The notes: generated by a model from the letters alone, not told the origin. Positions 26,257-34,619 are shown, counted from the first letter of the stretch. The stretch: 64,000 nt of DNA from Clostridiaceae bacterium (GCA_902363375.1 CABIZX010000001.1:806001-870000), one strand, 5' to 3'. Numbers and translations: made by a program.

Positions 26257-27063
26257 ATGAAGAAAGAAAGAATTCAAACTATATTATGTATAGTTTTATC
26301 TATTGGGGTAATTGTCACTTTAAGTTTGGGAATTATGAAGTCTAAAAAAGATAAAGAAAAATTGTTAGAGAGCAAGAAAAAATATGAAGAATCAATAACT
26401 TTAACATCTAAAACAGAAGAAGTTTCAAAGCCTAAAGAAGAGAATAAGAGTCAGGTAGAAAAGTTTATTTTAGAAGGAAAGTCCTTACTTTCTCTTGGGG
26501 ATGGAGTGTCAAAAGAAAGTACATATCAAGAGAAGCTTAAAGTCCTTTTAAAATTAAAAAGCGTTACTAATAAGGCAGATAATGGTCTGGTTATGAAAAA
26601 CATGAATAATTATATTAACAAAGAGGACCTTAAAGATACAGACGTTGTAATTATTATGGTTGGTACTAACGACTATACTACAGGAAGAAATTTAGGATCT
26701 ATATCTGATGAAGTATCTACTGAATCCTTTTATGGAGATGTACAAGCTGTTATAAATGCTGTTAAAGAAGCAAAGCCAGATGTTAATCTTATATTTTTAA
26801 CTCCATTAAAGCATGGATATATTGAAGGACAACCAAGCTATCCAGATAAAAATAATATTGGAATTGGGCTAGAGGATTACTCTAAGGCAATTAAAGAAGT
26901 GTGTGATAAGAATTCTATACCGGTGATAGATTTATTTAATAAAAGTGGTATAGAAGCAGAGAATATAACAGAGTATACTGTAAATAATATGATTTTAAAT
27001 GAAGCTGGTAATGAAAAAGTAGCCAAGACTATTAGTGAATCCCTAAAAGAGATATATAAATAG
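26257..27063 (+). CDS. Membrane-anchored SGNH-hydrolase-like protein lacking catalytic residues
   Basis: This 268-residue protein has one N-terminal membrane segment (residues about 7-27), a charged linker and an extracellular domain with an SGNH layout. Block III (VGTND, residues 135-139) is intact. The block I motif reads LGDG (G83 in place of the nucleophile Ser), and the block V DxxH reads NNMI (243-246), so Ser, Asp and His are all missing. SGNH enzymes deacylate lipids or polysaccharides; this one is probably a non-catalytic binding protein, or uses other residues. The ribosome site is TAGGGGGAG. No operon partner exists. A forward-strand terminator lies inside the convergent sigma gene. 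Confidence 0.7.
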   Translation: MKKERIQTILCIVLSIGVIVTLSLGIMKSKKDKEKLLESKKKYEESITLTSKTEEVSKPKEENKSQVEKFILEGKSLLSLGDGVSKESTYQEKLKVLLKLKSVTNKADNGLVMKNMNNYINKEDLKDTDVVIIMVGTNDYTTGRNLGSISDEVSTESFYGDVQAVINAVKEAKPDVNLIFLTPLKHGYIEGQPSYPDKNNIGIGLEDYSKAIKEVCDKNSIPVIDLFNKSGIEAENITEYTVNNMILNEAGNEKVAKTISESLKEIYK

Positions 27064-27158
27064 CTTGGCAATAATTAAATTTTATTTGAATACCTTCAAT
27101 ATATTTAGTTTTTAGTATTTAAGTATTGTAAGTTAGAAGTTAATTATTTATAAATTAT

Positions 27159-27734
27159 TTAAAGTAATAAATTTAGTTTTGACCTTAGCTTTTTAAAAGC
27201 TAGGGTTTTTCTTTTGGCTGCAGCGGAGTATTGTAAATTTCTTAATTGAGAATAGGTTTTAAGATTTCCTTTGCAATCTAAGTAGATAAAGGTTATTATA
27301 TCTCTCAATTTATCTTCTAACTTGTCCACTTCTTGTCTTAAAATTTTAGCAATCTCTTCTTTTACATATTCATCTTCAATGGATGCATCATCTTTTAAAG
27401 TATCTTCAAGTCTAAGTCCAAGAGGAGTTTGAGCTTCTAAGGTCTCTGTGAAGTTTTCTTTTGCTTTTTGCCTTATTAAATAATTAAAGTTATTCCTTAT
27501 GGCCAGAGTGACGTAGGATGTAAAGTTTCCATTCCCAGGAGTATATTTTTCTACAGAGCGCATTATCGTTATATTTGCCATTTGAATTAAGTCATCCATT
27601 TCATAACCATTGATATATACCATAGAGGAATATTTAATTATAAAGTATTTATATTTATTTAGTAACTTTTCCATAGCACCTTCATCTTTATTTTTAGCTT
27701 TTATCACTAATTCATCTAACTCCATGTAATTCAT
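27159..27734 (-). CDS. Sigma-70-family RNA polymerase sigma factor
   Basis: This 191-residue sigma factor has region 2 at about residues 20-90 (GYEMDDLIQMANITIMRSVEKY, then FTSYVTLAIRNN) and a shorter, divergent region 4 at about 130-190 (LRDIITFIYLDCKGN, SAAAKRKTLAFKKL). The size and the split regions are like the ECF-type and group 5 clostridial factors (UviA, TcdR, BotR), but I do not claim a specific member. ATG 27734 follows AAGGAGGT at the right distance. Its promoter (27807-27835) has a LexA-like box filling the spacer, so it is probably induced by DNA damage. No anti-sigma gene is next to it, and its target genes are not in view. Confidence 0.85.
   Translation of the reverse strand: MNYMELDELVIKAKNKDEGAMEKLLNKYKYFIIKYSSMVYINGYEMDDLIQMANITIMRSVEKYTPGNGNFTSYVTLAIRNNFNYLIRQKAKENFTETLEAQTPLGLRLEDTLKDDASIEDEYVKEEIAKILRQEVDKLEDKLRDIITFIYLDCKGNLKTYSQLRNLQYSAAAKRKTLAFKKLRSKLNLLL
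27183..27215 (+). terminator. Forward-strand terminator inside the sigma gene
   Basis: The 10-bp stem CCTTAGCTTT (27183-27192) with AAAGCTAGGG (27196-27205) is followed by TTTTTCTTTT. It lies within the last codons of the reverse-strand sigma gene and most likely ends the forward transcript of the SGNH-like gene. Confidence 0.7.
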
Positions 27735-28080
27735 ATGTTTGACCTCCTTAATTTCTTTAATAAGATATATGCATATTTTCTAAAAAGTGGAAAGTGTCAT
27801 AAGGAAATTTTATCACGAATATTTGTTCGTGTAAATATGTTTTAAGGAATTTTAAATCACATATAAATGAAGGATATATTTCAATACTATTGATATACTG
27901 TATTAGTTGAAAATGAAAACAGAATGATATGCTCTATTAATAATTGAGAAATATTAATAGTTTAGATATATTTCTCTGTATTATTAAAAATTTTTAAAAT
28001 AATGCAGAATATCTTGCAATAGATAATAATTGTTTGTTAATATATAATTATGAAGTTAATATGGATATGGAGGTAATAAA
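27735..28080. other. Divergent promoter region, sigma factor and fprA
   Basis: This gap of 346 bases holds the sigma gene's promoter and LexA-like box (27807-27835), a 9-bp hairpin (CTATTAATA 27934-27942 with TATTAATAG 27952-27960), and a TATAAT-like element near 28040 that probably serves fprA. No gene was seen. Confidence 0.6.
27807..27835 (-). promoter_or_regulatory. Promoter of sigma factor gene with LexA-like box in spacer
   Basis: On the reverse strand, TTTACA (27835-27830) and TAAAAT (27812-27807) are 17 bases apart. The spacer contains CGAACAAATATTCG (27829-27816), one base different from the Gram-positive LexA consensus CGAAC-N4-GTTCG, within an 18-base inverted repeat with CACGAA and TTCGTG ends (27814-27831). 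LexA bound there would block the polymerase. The start codon is about 70 bases downstream. Confidence 0.65.
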
Positions 28081-29256
28081 ATGGAACCCTTAAAATTAAC
28101 TAATTCAGTTCATTGGGTTGGGGTTAATAATCCTGAACTTAGAGTTTTTGACATAATAATGGAAACAAAAATGGGAACTACATATAATTCCTATTTAATA
28201 GAAGATAAAAAAGTTACTATAATTGATACAGTTAAGGATGGATATTTCAAAGATTATCTAAAAAATATTAAATCTATTATTGGAGATAAGAAAATAGATT
28301 ATATTGTGGTACAGCACACAGAGCTTGACCATAGTGGTTCTTTAAAGGAACTTTTAAAGGAATATCCAGAGGCTCAGGTAGTTGGGTCAAAGGCTGCAAT
28401 AAGATATCTTAAAGGAATTTTAAATATGGAATTTAAATCCTTAGATGCTTCAGGAGAGTTATCTATAGGAAATAAAACTTTAAGATTTATAAATGCACCA
28501 AATCTTCATTGGCCTGATAGTATATTTACCTATTTAGTAGAGGAAAAAATCCTATTTACTTGTGATGTTATGGGTTGTCATTACTCACCGAATGAATGTA
28601 TTAGTGATAGGTGTTCTGGAGACTATGAAAAGGAAATGAAGTATTACTTTGATGTTATCATGGGACCTTTCAAAAGATTTGTTAATATGGCATTAGATAA
28701 AATTGAAAACTTAGAAACTGAAATAATTGCTCCTAGTCATGGACCAATTCATATTGACGATAGAGAGTACTATAAAAAGCTTTACAGAGCTTGGGCTAAG
28801 GAAGAACCTATAACAGAAAAAAATATTCAAATATTCTATGTTTCAGCTTATGGTAACACAGAAAAGATAGCAAATCATTTAAGGACTGCCATTGAGAAAA
28901 AAGGAATTAAAGCAGGAGTCCATGAAATTACAACTACACCTTTAGATGAACTTATATCTCTTGTAGATAGATCAAGTGGTATATTAGTAGGCTCTCCTAC
29001 TATAAATCAAGATGCGGTAGAACCAACATGGAATTTACTTGCTCATGTTAGTGCCATTGTGAACCATGGCAAAATTGCAGGTGCCTTTGGCTCTTATGGT
29101 TGGAGTGGAGAAAGTGTTCCTATGCTTACTGAAAGACTAAAAAGTCTTAAATTCAATGTAATCGATCCAGGTTTCAAATTTAACTTTGTACCTAGTGAAG
29201 AAGAACTTAAACAAGCAGATGACTTTATAGATAACTTCATAAGAATGTTAAAATAA
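28081..29256 (+). CDS. fprA: FprA-family flavodiiron protein
   Basis: This 391-residue soluble protein has an N-terminal metallo-beta-lactamase-like domain with diiron ligands (H79, E81, D83, H84 in HTELDHSG; the LHWPDS His; the CDVMGCH Asp) and a C-terminal flavodoxin domain from about residue 255 ([22 protein letters not shown]). Flavodiiron proteins reduce oxygen to water, and some reduce nitric oxide, protecting anaerobes. There is no rubredoxin or flavin reductase extension, so electrons come from separate carriers. ATG 28081 follows TGGAGGT. It is transcribed away from the sigma gene and appears monocistronic. Confidence 0.93.
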   Translation: MEPLKLTNSVHWVGVNNPELRVFDIIMETKMGTTYNSYLIEDKKVTIIDTVKDGYFKDYLKNIKSIIGDKKIDYIVVQHTELDHSGSLKELLKEYPEAQVVGSKAAIRYLKGILNMEFKSLDASGELSIGNKTLRFINAPNLHWPDSIFTYLVEEKILFTCDVMGCHYSPNECISDRCSGDYEKEMKYYFDVIMGPFKRFVNMALDKIENLETEIIAPSHGPIHIDDREYYKKLYRAWAKEEPITEKNIQIFYVSAYGNTEKIANHLRTAIEKKGIKAGVHEITTTPLDELISLVDRSSGILVGSPTINQDAVEPTWNLLAHVSAIVNHGKIAGAFGSYGWSGESVPMLTERLKSLKFNVIDPGFKFNFVPSEEELKQADDFIDNFIRMLK

Positions 29257-29581
29257 TTTATAGATAAAAATTAGAATTATCTAGGCTTTTACAAGATAAT
29301 CTTAATCTTAAGTTAAGGACTTTTACAAAATATTATTAGTATTAAATATTTCTTTATATTAGTTTATTTTGTGAATGTCCCATTGCATGGGGATTGGAGA
29401 GATATTTTGTGAAGGCCTTTAATTATAATAAATTTTAATTTTGTCTAGAATTGAATATAGGAAATTTCTTAATAATATATTTACATGAAAGATTTTCTTA
29501 AAGAATATGATATAAAGAAAAAATATGGTAGAATGTAAGAAAGCTCAGAAATTTTATTGCATTTTTATAGGAGTGATGATA
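29257..29581. other. Intergenic region, no gene seen
   Basis: This gap of about 325 bases is AT-rich. The word ACTTTTACAAAAT and a near copy (CTTTTACAAGAT) occur near 29285 and 29320, and a small GC-richer patch (CCCATTGCATGGGG) at about 29378-29391 can form a short hairpin. No gene, RNA or clear promoter could be supported. Confidence 0.5.
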
Positions 29582-30370
29582 TTGAAGTGGTTAAATAAGT
29601 TAGAGAGAAAATACGGTAAATATGCCATTCATGGATTGATGAAATATATTGTGGCAGCTAATTTAGCTGTATTTTTATTAAATGTTATAAGTCCTAGTCT
29701 AGAGTATAACTTAGCTCTAATTCCACAGGCAGTAATGGCTGGACAGATATGGAGAATATTTACCTTTATTTTAATTCCACCACAAACTAGTGCCTTTTGG
29801 ATACTCTTTACCCTATATTTCTATTACATAATAGGAATGGGACTAGAGCAAGCTTGGGGAAGTTTTAAATTTAATATATATTATTTAGTAGGTATGATTG
29901 CAACTATAATTGTATCCTTGGTAAGTGGAAGTTACGGTACAGCAACCTTTATAAATTTAACTCTATTCTTAGCCTTTGCATCTATTTATCCTAATCATGA
30001 GGTTTTAGTGTTTTTCATATTACCTGTTAAAATGAAGTATTTAGCACTTTTAGATGCTATACTTTTAGCACAACAGTTTATAATGGGAGGCCTTGGAATA
30101 AAACTTATGATTTTAGCATCTTTAGCAAACTACTTTATTTTCTTTGGCAAAGATTTTATAGAATTATTTAAAACAAAGAAAAAAGTTAAGAAGAATAAAG
30201 AAAGATTTAAGGTTATAGAGATGAAGGACTATGTACGTCATAGATGTACTGTATGTGGAATGACTGAAAGAGATGATCCTAATATGGAGTTTAGATATTG
30301 TTCAAAATGTAGTGGACATAAAGAGTACTGTATGAACCACTTAAAAGATCATGAACATATTAATGATTAA
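29582..30370 (+). CDS. Rhomboid-like membrane protein with C-terminal zinc ribbon
   Basis: This protein of about 262 residues has five or six membrane helices in a rhomboid-like layout, including the loop motif GQIWRIFTFILIP. The catalytic GxSG motif is absent: the corresponding helix reads TFINLTLFLAFA. The HxxxN of active rhomboids is missing too, so it is likely a non-protease. The cytoplasmic C-terminus has a zinc-ribbon pattern: CTVCG, then YCSKC, YCMNH and DHEH. The in-frame ATG codons upstream lack a ribosome site; AGGAG at 29569-29573 fits the TTG at 29582. A weak terminator follows. The role is unknown. Confidence 0.72.
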   Translation: MKWLNKLERKYGKYAIHGLMKYIVAANLAVFLLNVISPSLEYNLALIPQAVMAGQIWRIFTFILIPPQTSAFWILFTLYFYYIIGMGLEQAWGSFKFNIYYLVGMIATIIVSLVSGSYGTATFINLTLFLAFASIYPNHEVLVFFILPVKMKYLALLDAILLAQQFIMGGLGIKLMILASLANYFIFFGKDFIELFKTKKKVKKNKERFKVIEMKDYVRHRCTVCGMTERDDPNMEFRYCSKCSGHKEYCMNHLKDHEHIND

Positions 30371-30379
30371 GAAATTTAT

Positions 30380-30406
30380 AAAAGAAGAAAAAGTTTCTTT
30401 TAATTT
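30380..30406 (+). terminator. Weak terminator after rhomboid-like gene
   Basis: The 7-bp A/T stem AAAAGAA (30380-30386) with TTCTTTT (30395-30401) is followed by AATTT. It is weak and uncertain. Confidence 0.4.
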
Positions 30407-30423
30407 ATAGTAGTCATAAAATT

Positions 30424-30488
30424 AAAGGGATGTATCAGAATTATAAGGGTAACTTTAAATAGTTAACTAAGTTTTGATGCAACCCTTT
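30424..30488 (+). other. Long hairpin before radical SAM gene
   Basis: Arms 30424-30440 and 30472-30488 pair over 17 positions with one mismatch and two G-U pairs. An inner TAACT/AGTTA stem lies between. It ends 32 bases before the start codon and is followed by TTTACTG, so it is not a clear terminator. It could be a leader element of the radical SAM gene. Confidence 0.4.
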
Positions 30489-30520
30489 TACTGATTATAG
30501 AGTAGAAAGGCGGAGAACTT

Positions 30521-31390
30521 ATGAGATATGAAGGCGCAGTTTATAGACCACCTAGCGAGGGAAGGAGCTTAATAATTCAAGCTACCATTGGTTGCTCTCA
30601 CAATAAGTGTAGTTTTTGTAATATGTATAAGGCAAAACAATTTAGGATTAGAAAGATAGATGAGACAATTAAGGATTTAATTTGGGCTAGAGAAAAATAT
30701 GGATATATAGAGAAGGTATTTATAGCTGATGGAGATGCTCTTATTATTCCTACAGATAAGCTTATTATAATTTTAGATAAGATAAAAGAGTTATTTCCAG
30801 AGTGCAAAAGAGTCACTGTATATGCTAGTCCTAGGTCTATTTTACTAAAAACAAAAGAAGAACTACAGCTTTTAAGAGATAAGGGATTAGCTATGGTGTA
30901 TCTTGGCATAGAAAGTGGAGATGACGAAATTTTACGCAGAATTAATAAGGGAGCTACATCTAAAGAGCTTATAGAGGCAGGAAAAAAGGTTAAAGAAAGC
31001 GGTATTAAATTATCTTGTACTTTAATAAGTGGATTAGGAGGAGTAGGAAAATTAAAAAATCATGCTCTTAATTCTGCTAAAGTTATAAATGCCATAGATC
31101 CAGATTATTTAGGACTTTTAACTCTCATGACTCCTGAAGATACACCTATATATGAAGAAATAAAAAGTGGTGAATTAATACTTTTGAGCCCAAAGGAAGT
31201 AATGGAAGAGGTATATGAATTGGTAAAAGCTTTAGAAGTTACAAAATGTATATTTAGAAGTAATCATGCATCTAATTATGCTCCGTTAGCAGCAGTTTTA
31301 GGAGAAGAAAAAGAAAAATTATTATCTGATATAGAAGGTTTTTTAGAAGGAGAGAATAACTTTAAGCCAGAGTATTTTAGGGGATTATAA
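30521..31390 (+). CDS. Radical SAM protein
   Basis: This 289-residue protein has cluster-binding Cys residues C25, C30 and C33 (GCSHNKCSFCNMY), a CX4CX2C spacing rather than the commonest CX3CX2C. It then shows GDALII, YLGIESGDDEILRRINKG and CTLISGLGG, as in Elp3/MiaB-like radical SAM domains. It would bind a 4Fe-4S cluster and cleave S-adenosylmethionine. No cobalamin, TRAM or SPASM domain is visible, and the substrate is unknown. The family is common in clostridia. The ribosome site is AAAGGCGGAG. The gene stands alone, with a terminator downstream. Confidence 0.87.
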   Translation: MRYEGAVYRPPSEGRSLIIQATIGCSHNKCSFCNMYKAKQFRIRKIDETIKDLIWAREKYGYIEKVFIADGDALIIPTDKLIIILDKIKELFPECKRVTVYASPRSILLKTKEELQLLRDKGLAMVYLGIESGDDEILRRINKGATSKELIEAGKKVKESGIKLSCTLISGLGGVGKLKNHALNSAKVINAIDPDYLGLLTLMTPEDTPIYEEIKSGELILLSPKEVMEEVYELVKALEVTKCIFRSNHASNYAPLAAVLGEEKEKLLSDIEGFLEGENNFKPEYFRGL

Positions 31391-31404
31391 TAAATTATTT
31401 AAAT

Positions 31405-31456
31405 AATAGGTATTAGAGAATCTAATTTAAGATAAGGTTTTCTTATACCTATTTTG
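31405..31456 (+). terminator. Terminator after radical SAM gene
   Basis: AATAGGTAT (31405-31413) pairs with ATACCTATT (31445-31453) around a 31-base loop and is followed by TTGATTTATT. Confidence 0.65.
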
Positions 31457-31684
31457 ATTTATTGAAATAGAAGTTTTACTTTGCTATAATAATTATATTA
31501 AAAGTATTTAAAAATCTATTAAATTTTCACACTGAAATGTAAACCATTAACTAAGTATAAAATGGGAGCTTTATAAAATTTTATAACCTTAACATTTTAC
31601 CTTTTTATAATTTGACATTTTAAAATATTGCTATACTCATTAAATTAAGGGGTGTTTTAGCCTCTGCAAGAAAGGATGTTAAAA

Positions 31685-32959
31685 ATGAAGAATACTTATG
31701 TAAATATTCTTAAGAGAGAAGTTATACCAGCACTAGGCTGTACAGAGCCTATAGCTCTTGCTCTTGCAACAGCAAAATGTAGCCAAGCTTTAGGAGGAGT
31801 TCCGGATAGAATAACAGTTCTTGTTAGCTGCAACATTCTTAAAAATGGTATGGGAGTTGGAATACCAGGAACAGGTATGGTTGGATTAAATATTGCAGCA
31901 GCTTTAGGAGCTATAGGCGGTAATGCTGAAGCAGGACTAGAGGTTTTAAAGGATGTTACTAAATCAGATATTGAAAAATCAAAGGAGTACATAGCAGAAG
32001 GAAAGGTTACTATAGATCTTACTAAGGCACCAGAAAAACTATATGTGGAGGTTATTGGCCATAAAGGAGGAGATAGCTCTTCTGTAATAATTAAAAATAA
32101 GCACAATAATGTGGTTTTAATAACAAGAAACGAAGAGATATTATTTGAAATAGATGAAGTTAAATCTGTAGCTACAGAAGAGAGCGAAGATGATGAACAG
32201 CTATCAGTTAAAGATATATATGAATTTATAAAAACAGCACCTTATAAGGATATAGAGTTCTTAATGGAAGGTATAGAAATGAATCGAAAGGTTTCAGAGG
32301 CTGGAAGAAAGGATGAATATGGGTTAAGAGCAGGAAAAATCTTATTAGATGGAAAGAATAGTAAGATGTTTGCAGATTCTCTTCAAACCTATGCCATGGG
32401 AGTAACAGCAGCTGGTGTTGATGCTAGAATGGATGGATGCACATTACCAGTGATGAGTACAGCAGGTAGCGGAAACCAAGGATTAACAGCTACCCTACCT
32501 GTAATTGCAGTAGCAGAAAAATTAGGTCTTGATGATGATACTTTAGTTAGAGCAGTAGCTCTTAGTGATCTTATAACTATTCATGTGAAAAGTTTTATAG
32601 GAAGACTTTCAGCTTTATGCGGATGTGGAGTTGCAGCTTCAATAGGCTCTAGTTGCGCTATAGTTTATATGCTCGGTGGAGATTTATCTGCTATAAATAA
32701 GGCTATAAAGAACATGGTAGCAGATGTATCAGGTATGGTATGTGATGGAGCAAAACCAGGTTGTGCCCTTAAGATTTCTACAGCAGTAGGTACAGCAGTA
32801 TTATGTGCTGCTCTTGCAGTAGAAGGAGTTGAGGTTTCATCTCATGATGGAATTGTTCATGAAGACGTAGAGAGAACTATAAAGAATATGGCAGACTTAG
32901 GAGTAGTTGGTATGGCTGACGCAGATAGAGTTATCCTTAATTTAATGATGTGTAAATAG
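31685..32959 (+). CDS. L-cysteine desulfidase / L-serine dehydratase-like protein (UPF0597)
   Basis: This 424-residue protein begins with the family signature ALGCTEPIALALATAKC and has GVGIPGTGMVG, AGSGNQGLTATLPV and a C-terminal Cys-rich region (CGCGVAASIGSSC, CDGAKPGC). These match the iron-sulfur desulfidase CyuA/CdsB family, related to the alpha subunit of serine dehydratase. It would release pyruvate, ammonia and sulfide from cysteine, or act on serine. ATG 31685 follows GAAAGGA at a correct distance; the upstream ATG at 31676 is too close. It is apparently monocistronic, and no cysteine transporter is next to it. Confidence 0.85.
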   Translation: MKNTYVNILKREVIPALGCTEPIALALATAKCSQALGGVPDRITVLVSCNILKNGMGVGIPGTGMVGLNIAAALGAIGGNAEAGLEVLKDVTKSDIEKSKEYIAEGKVTIDLTKAPEKLYVEVIGHKGGDSSSVIIKNKHNNVVLITRNEEILFEIDEVKSVATEESEDDEQLSVKDIYEFIKTAPYKDIEFLMEGIEMNRKVSEAGRKDEYGLRAGKILLDGKNSKMFADSLQTYAMGVTAAGVDARMDGCTLPVMSTAGSGNQGLTATLPVIAVAEKLGLDDDTLVRAVALSDLITIHVKSFIGRLSALCGCGVAASIGSSCAIVYMLGGDLSAINKAIKNMVADVSGMVCDGAKPGCALKISTAVGTAVLCAALAVEGVEVSSHDGIVHEDVERTIKNMADLGVVGMADADRVILNLMMCK

Positions 32960-33013
32960 GTTAAAGATTTATATAGCATTGTAAATATAAGTTAAAAATT
33001 TTATATATGATGG

Positions 33014-33042
33014 TTGACAGTATCCTAAAAATCACATATAAT
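33014..33042 (+). promoter_or_regulatory. Consensus promoter of MATE gene
   Basis: TTGACA (33014-33019) and TATAAT (33037-33042) are exactly 17 bases apart, a perfect vegetative consensus. It predicts a leader RNA of roughly 118 bases before the MATE start codon. Confidence 0.8.
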
Positions 33043-33115
33043 TCTATAGGAAATTAAATCGCGTTTATTCAATTTAATAGAATTATAATTTAAAAATTAT
33101 ACAAGTGATGAAGCA

Positions 33116-33150
33116 ACCCACTTTGATAACCTTCAAAGTGGGTATTTTTG
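33116..33150 (+). terminator. Terminator hairpin in MATE leader (possible attenuator)
   Basis: The perfect 11-bp stem ACCCACTTTGA (33116-33126) with TCAAAGTGGGT (33133-33143) and a 6-base loop is followed by ATTTTTG. The ribosome site AAAGGAG begins about five bases later. Because a consensus promoter lies before it, the hairpin would stop the MATE transcript unless relieved. Confidence 0.7.
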
Positions 33151-33168
33151 CGAGAAAGGAGAATACAC

Positions 33169-34569
33169 ATGACAAAAGAGAATTTAAAAGAATTATTTAG
33201 TGACAAGAAATTTTATAAGATGGTGTTATTTTTATCTCTACCAATTATACTGCAAAACTTGATAGCTTCTTCCGTAAATATGCTAGATACCATGATGATA
33301 GGTAGAGTAGGAGAAGTGGAGCTTGCAGCTGTTGGAATTGCTAATCAATTTTATTTTATATTTAGCTTATTTATAATGGGGATAAGCTCTGGATGTGCAG
33401 TTTTTATAGCACAACTTTGGGGAAAGAAAGATAAAAATAATATACAAAAGGTACTAGGAATAGGAGTTATAAGTGGTACACTTATAACTGTTGCATTTAA
33501 TTTAGTTGGAGCAATATTTCCTGAGAAAATTATTGCAATTTTTAATATTGATCCTAGGGTTATTGAAATAGGTTCAGATTATCTTAGAATTGTTTGCTTT
33601 AGCTATATCTTTACAGCAATTTCATTTAACTATGCAGCAGCGCTTAGAAGTGTTGAAAACACTGTGCTTCCAATGATAGCAAGTCTTCTTGGACTAGTTG
33701 TAAATGGAGTTTTAAATGCCATATTAATATTTGGACTATTAGGAGCTCCAGTTATGGGAGTTAAGGGTGCAGCAATTGCTACTATTATAGCTAGAGCTTC
33801 AGAATGTGCTCTTTTAGTTCTATATACATATATATCTAAAAATGTTTTAGCAGCTAAGGCTAAGAGCTTGTTTACTATCCCAAGAGAGCTAGTAAGTAAT
33901 GTCTTTGTAACTATGATCCCAGTACTATTGAATGAAGCTTGTTGGGGATTAGGAAACTTAACATATGCAGTAATCTATGGAAGAATAGGAACCCAGGCTA
34001 CAGCGGCTATACAAATATGTACAACCATTTTCAATCTGTTTATGATTATAACCTTTGGTCTTGCTAACGTTGCAGTGGTAGTTATAGGTAAGGAAATTGG
34101 TGCAGGAAGAGAGAAGAGAGGATTACTTTATGCTAGAAGACTATGTGTGATATCTGTACTTACAGGGATCGTACTAGCAGTAGTACTTGCTGTAACTTCA
34201 CCAATGATTCTAACTGTATTTAAAGTTTCAGAGGAAGTTTTAGGAAATGCTTTAAAGATTCTTTATGTATATTCTATTTTAATGCCACTTAGGGTATTTA
34301 CAGTAATTTTAGTAGTTGGAATTTTAAGAGGTGGTGGAGATGCTAAATACGGTGCTATTGTACAAGGTATAACTCTATGGTGCATAGGAATTCCATTATC
34401 CTTTATAGCTGCATTTGTAATTCACCTACCAATATATATGGTAGTAGCGGTTACTGCTGCAGAAGAGATTACTAAATGTATTATCGTAGTTAGAAGGTAC
34501 AGAAGCAATAAGTGGATAAATAATGTGGTAAGTCAAGTTTCTAACGATAATATAGAAATAGCTATTTAA
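33169..34569 (+). CDS. MATE-family efflux transporter
   Basis: This 466-residue membrane protein has 12 helices in two related halves, opening with KMVLFLSLPIILQNLIASSVNMLDTMMIGRVGEVELAAVGIANQ-type sequence. It shows the MATE features LPIILQNL, VELAAVGIANQ and ILRGGGDAKYG. Such proteins export drugs or metabolites using sodium or proton gradients. ATG 33169 follows AAAGGAG; an upstream in-frame ATG at 33148 lies in the terminator tail. The leader carries a strong promoter and a terminator hairpin, so expression may be controlled by attenuation. It is monocistronic. Confidence 0.92.
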   Translation: MTKENLKELFSDKKFYKMVLFLSLPIILQNLIASSVNMLDTMMIGRVGEVELAAVGIANQFYFIFSLFIMGISSGCAVFIAQLWGKKDKNNIQKVLGIGVISGTLITVAFNLVGAIFPEKIIAIFNIDPRVIEIGSDYLRIVCFSYIFTAISFNYAAALRSVENTVLPMIASLLGLVVNGVLNAILIFGLLGAPVMGVKGAAIATIIARASECALLVLYTYISKNVLAAKAKSLFTIPRELVSNVFVTMIPVLLNEACWGLGNLTYAVIYGRIGTQATAAIQICTTIFNLFMIITFGLANVAVVVIGKEIGAGREKRGLLYARRLCVISVLTGIVLAVVLAVTSPMILTVFKVSEEVLGNALKILYVYSILMPLRVFTVILVVGILRGGGDAKYGAIVQGITLWCIGIPLSFIAAFVIHLPIYMVVAVTAAEEITKCIIVVRRYRSNKWINNVVSQVSNDNIEIAI

Positions 34570-34576
34570 TATTAAA

Positions 34577-34619
34577 GAAAATCGGTATGTAGTGCCTAGT
34601 AACTTACATACCGATTTTC
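34577..34619. terminator. Terminator after MATE gene
   Basis: A perfect 15-bp stem (34577-34591 with 34605-34619) closes a 13-base loop. The T-run is short (TTTTC is in the stem), so it may depend on stem stability. Confidence 0.65.

Noticed and set aside
27934..27960. PerR- or NsrR-type operator before fprA
   Set aside because: The 9-bp hairpin CTATTAATA/TATTAATAG does not match the PerR or NsrR consensus closely enough.
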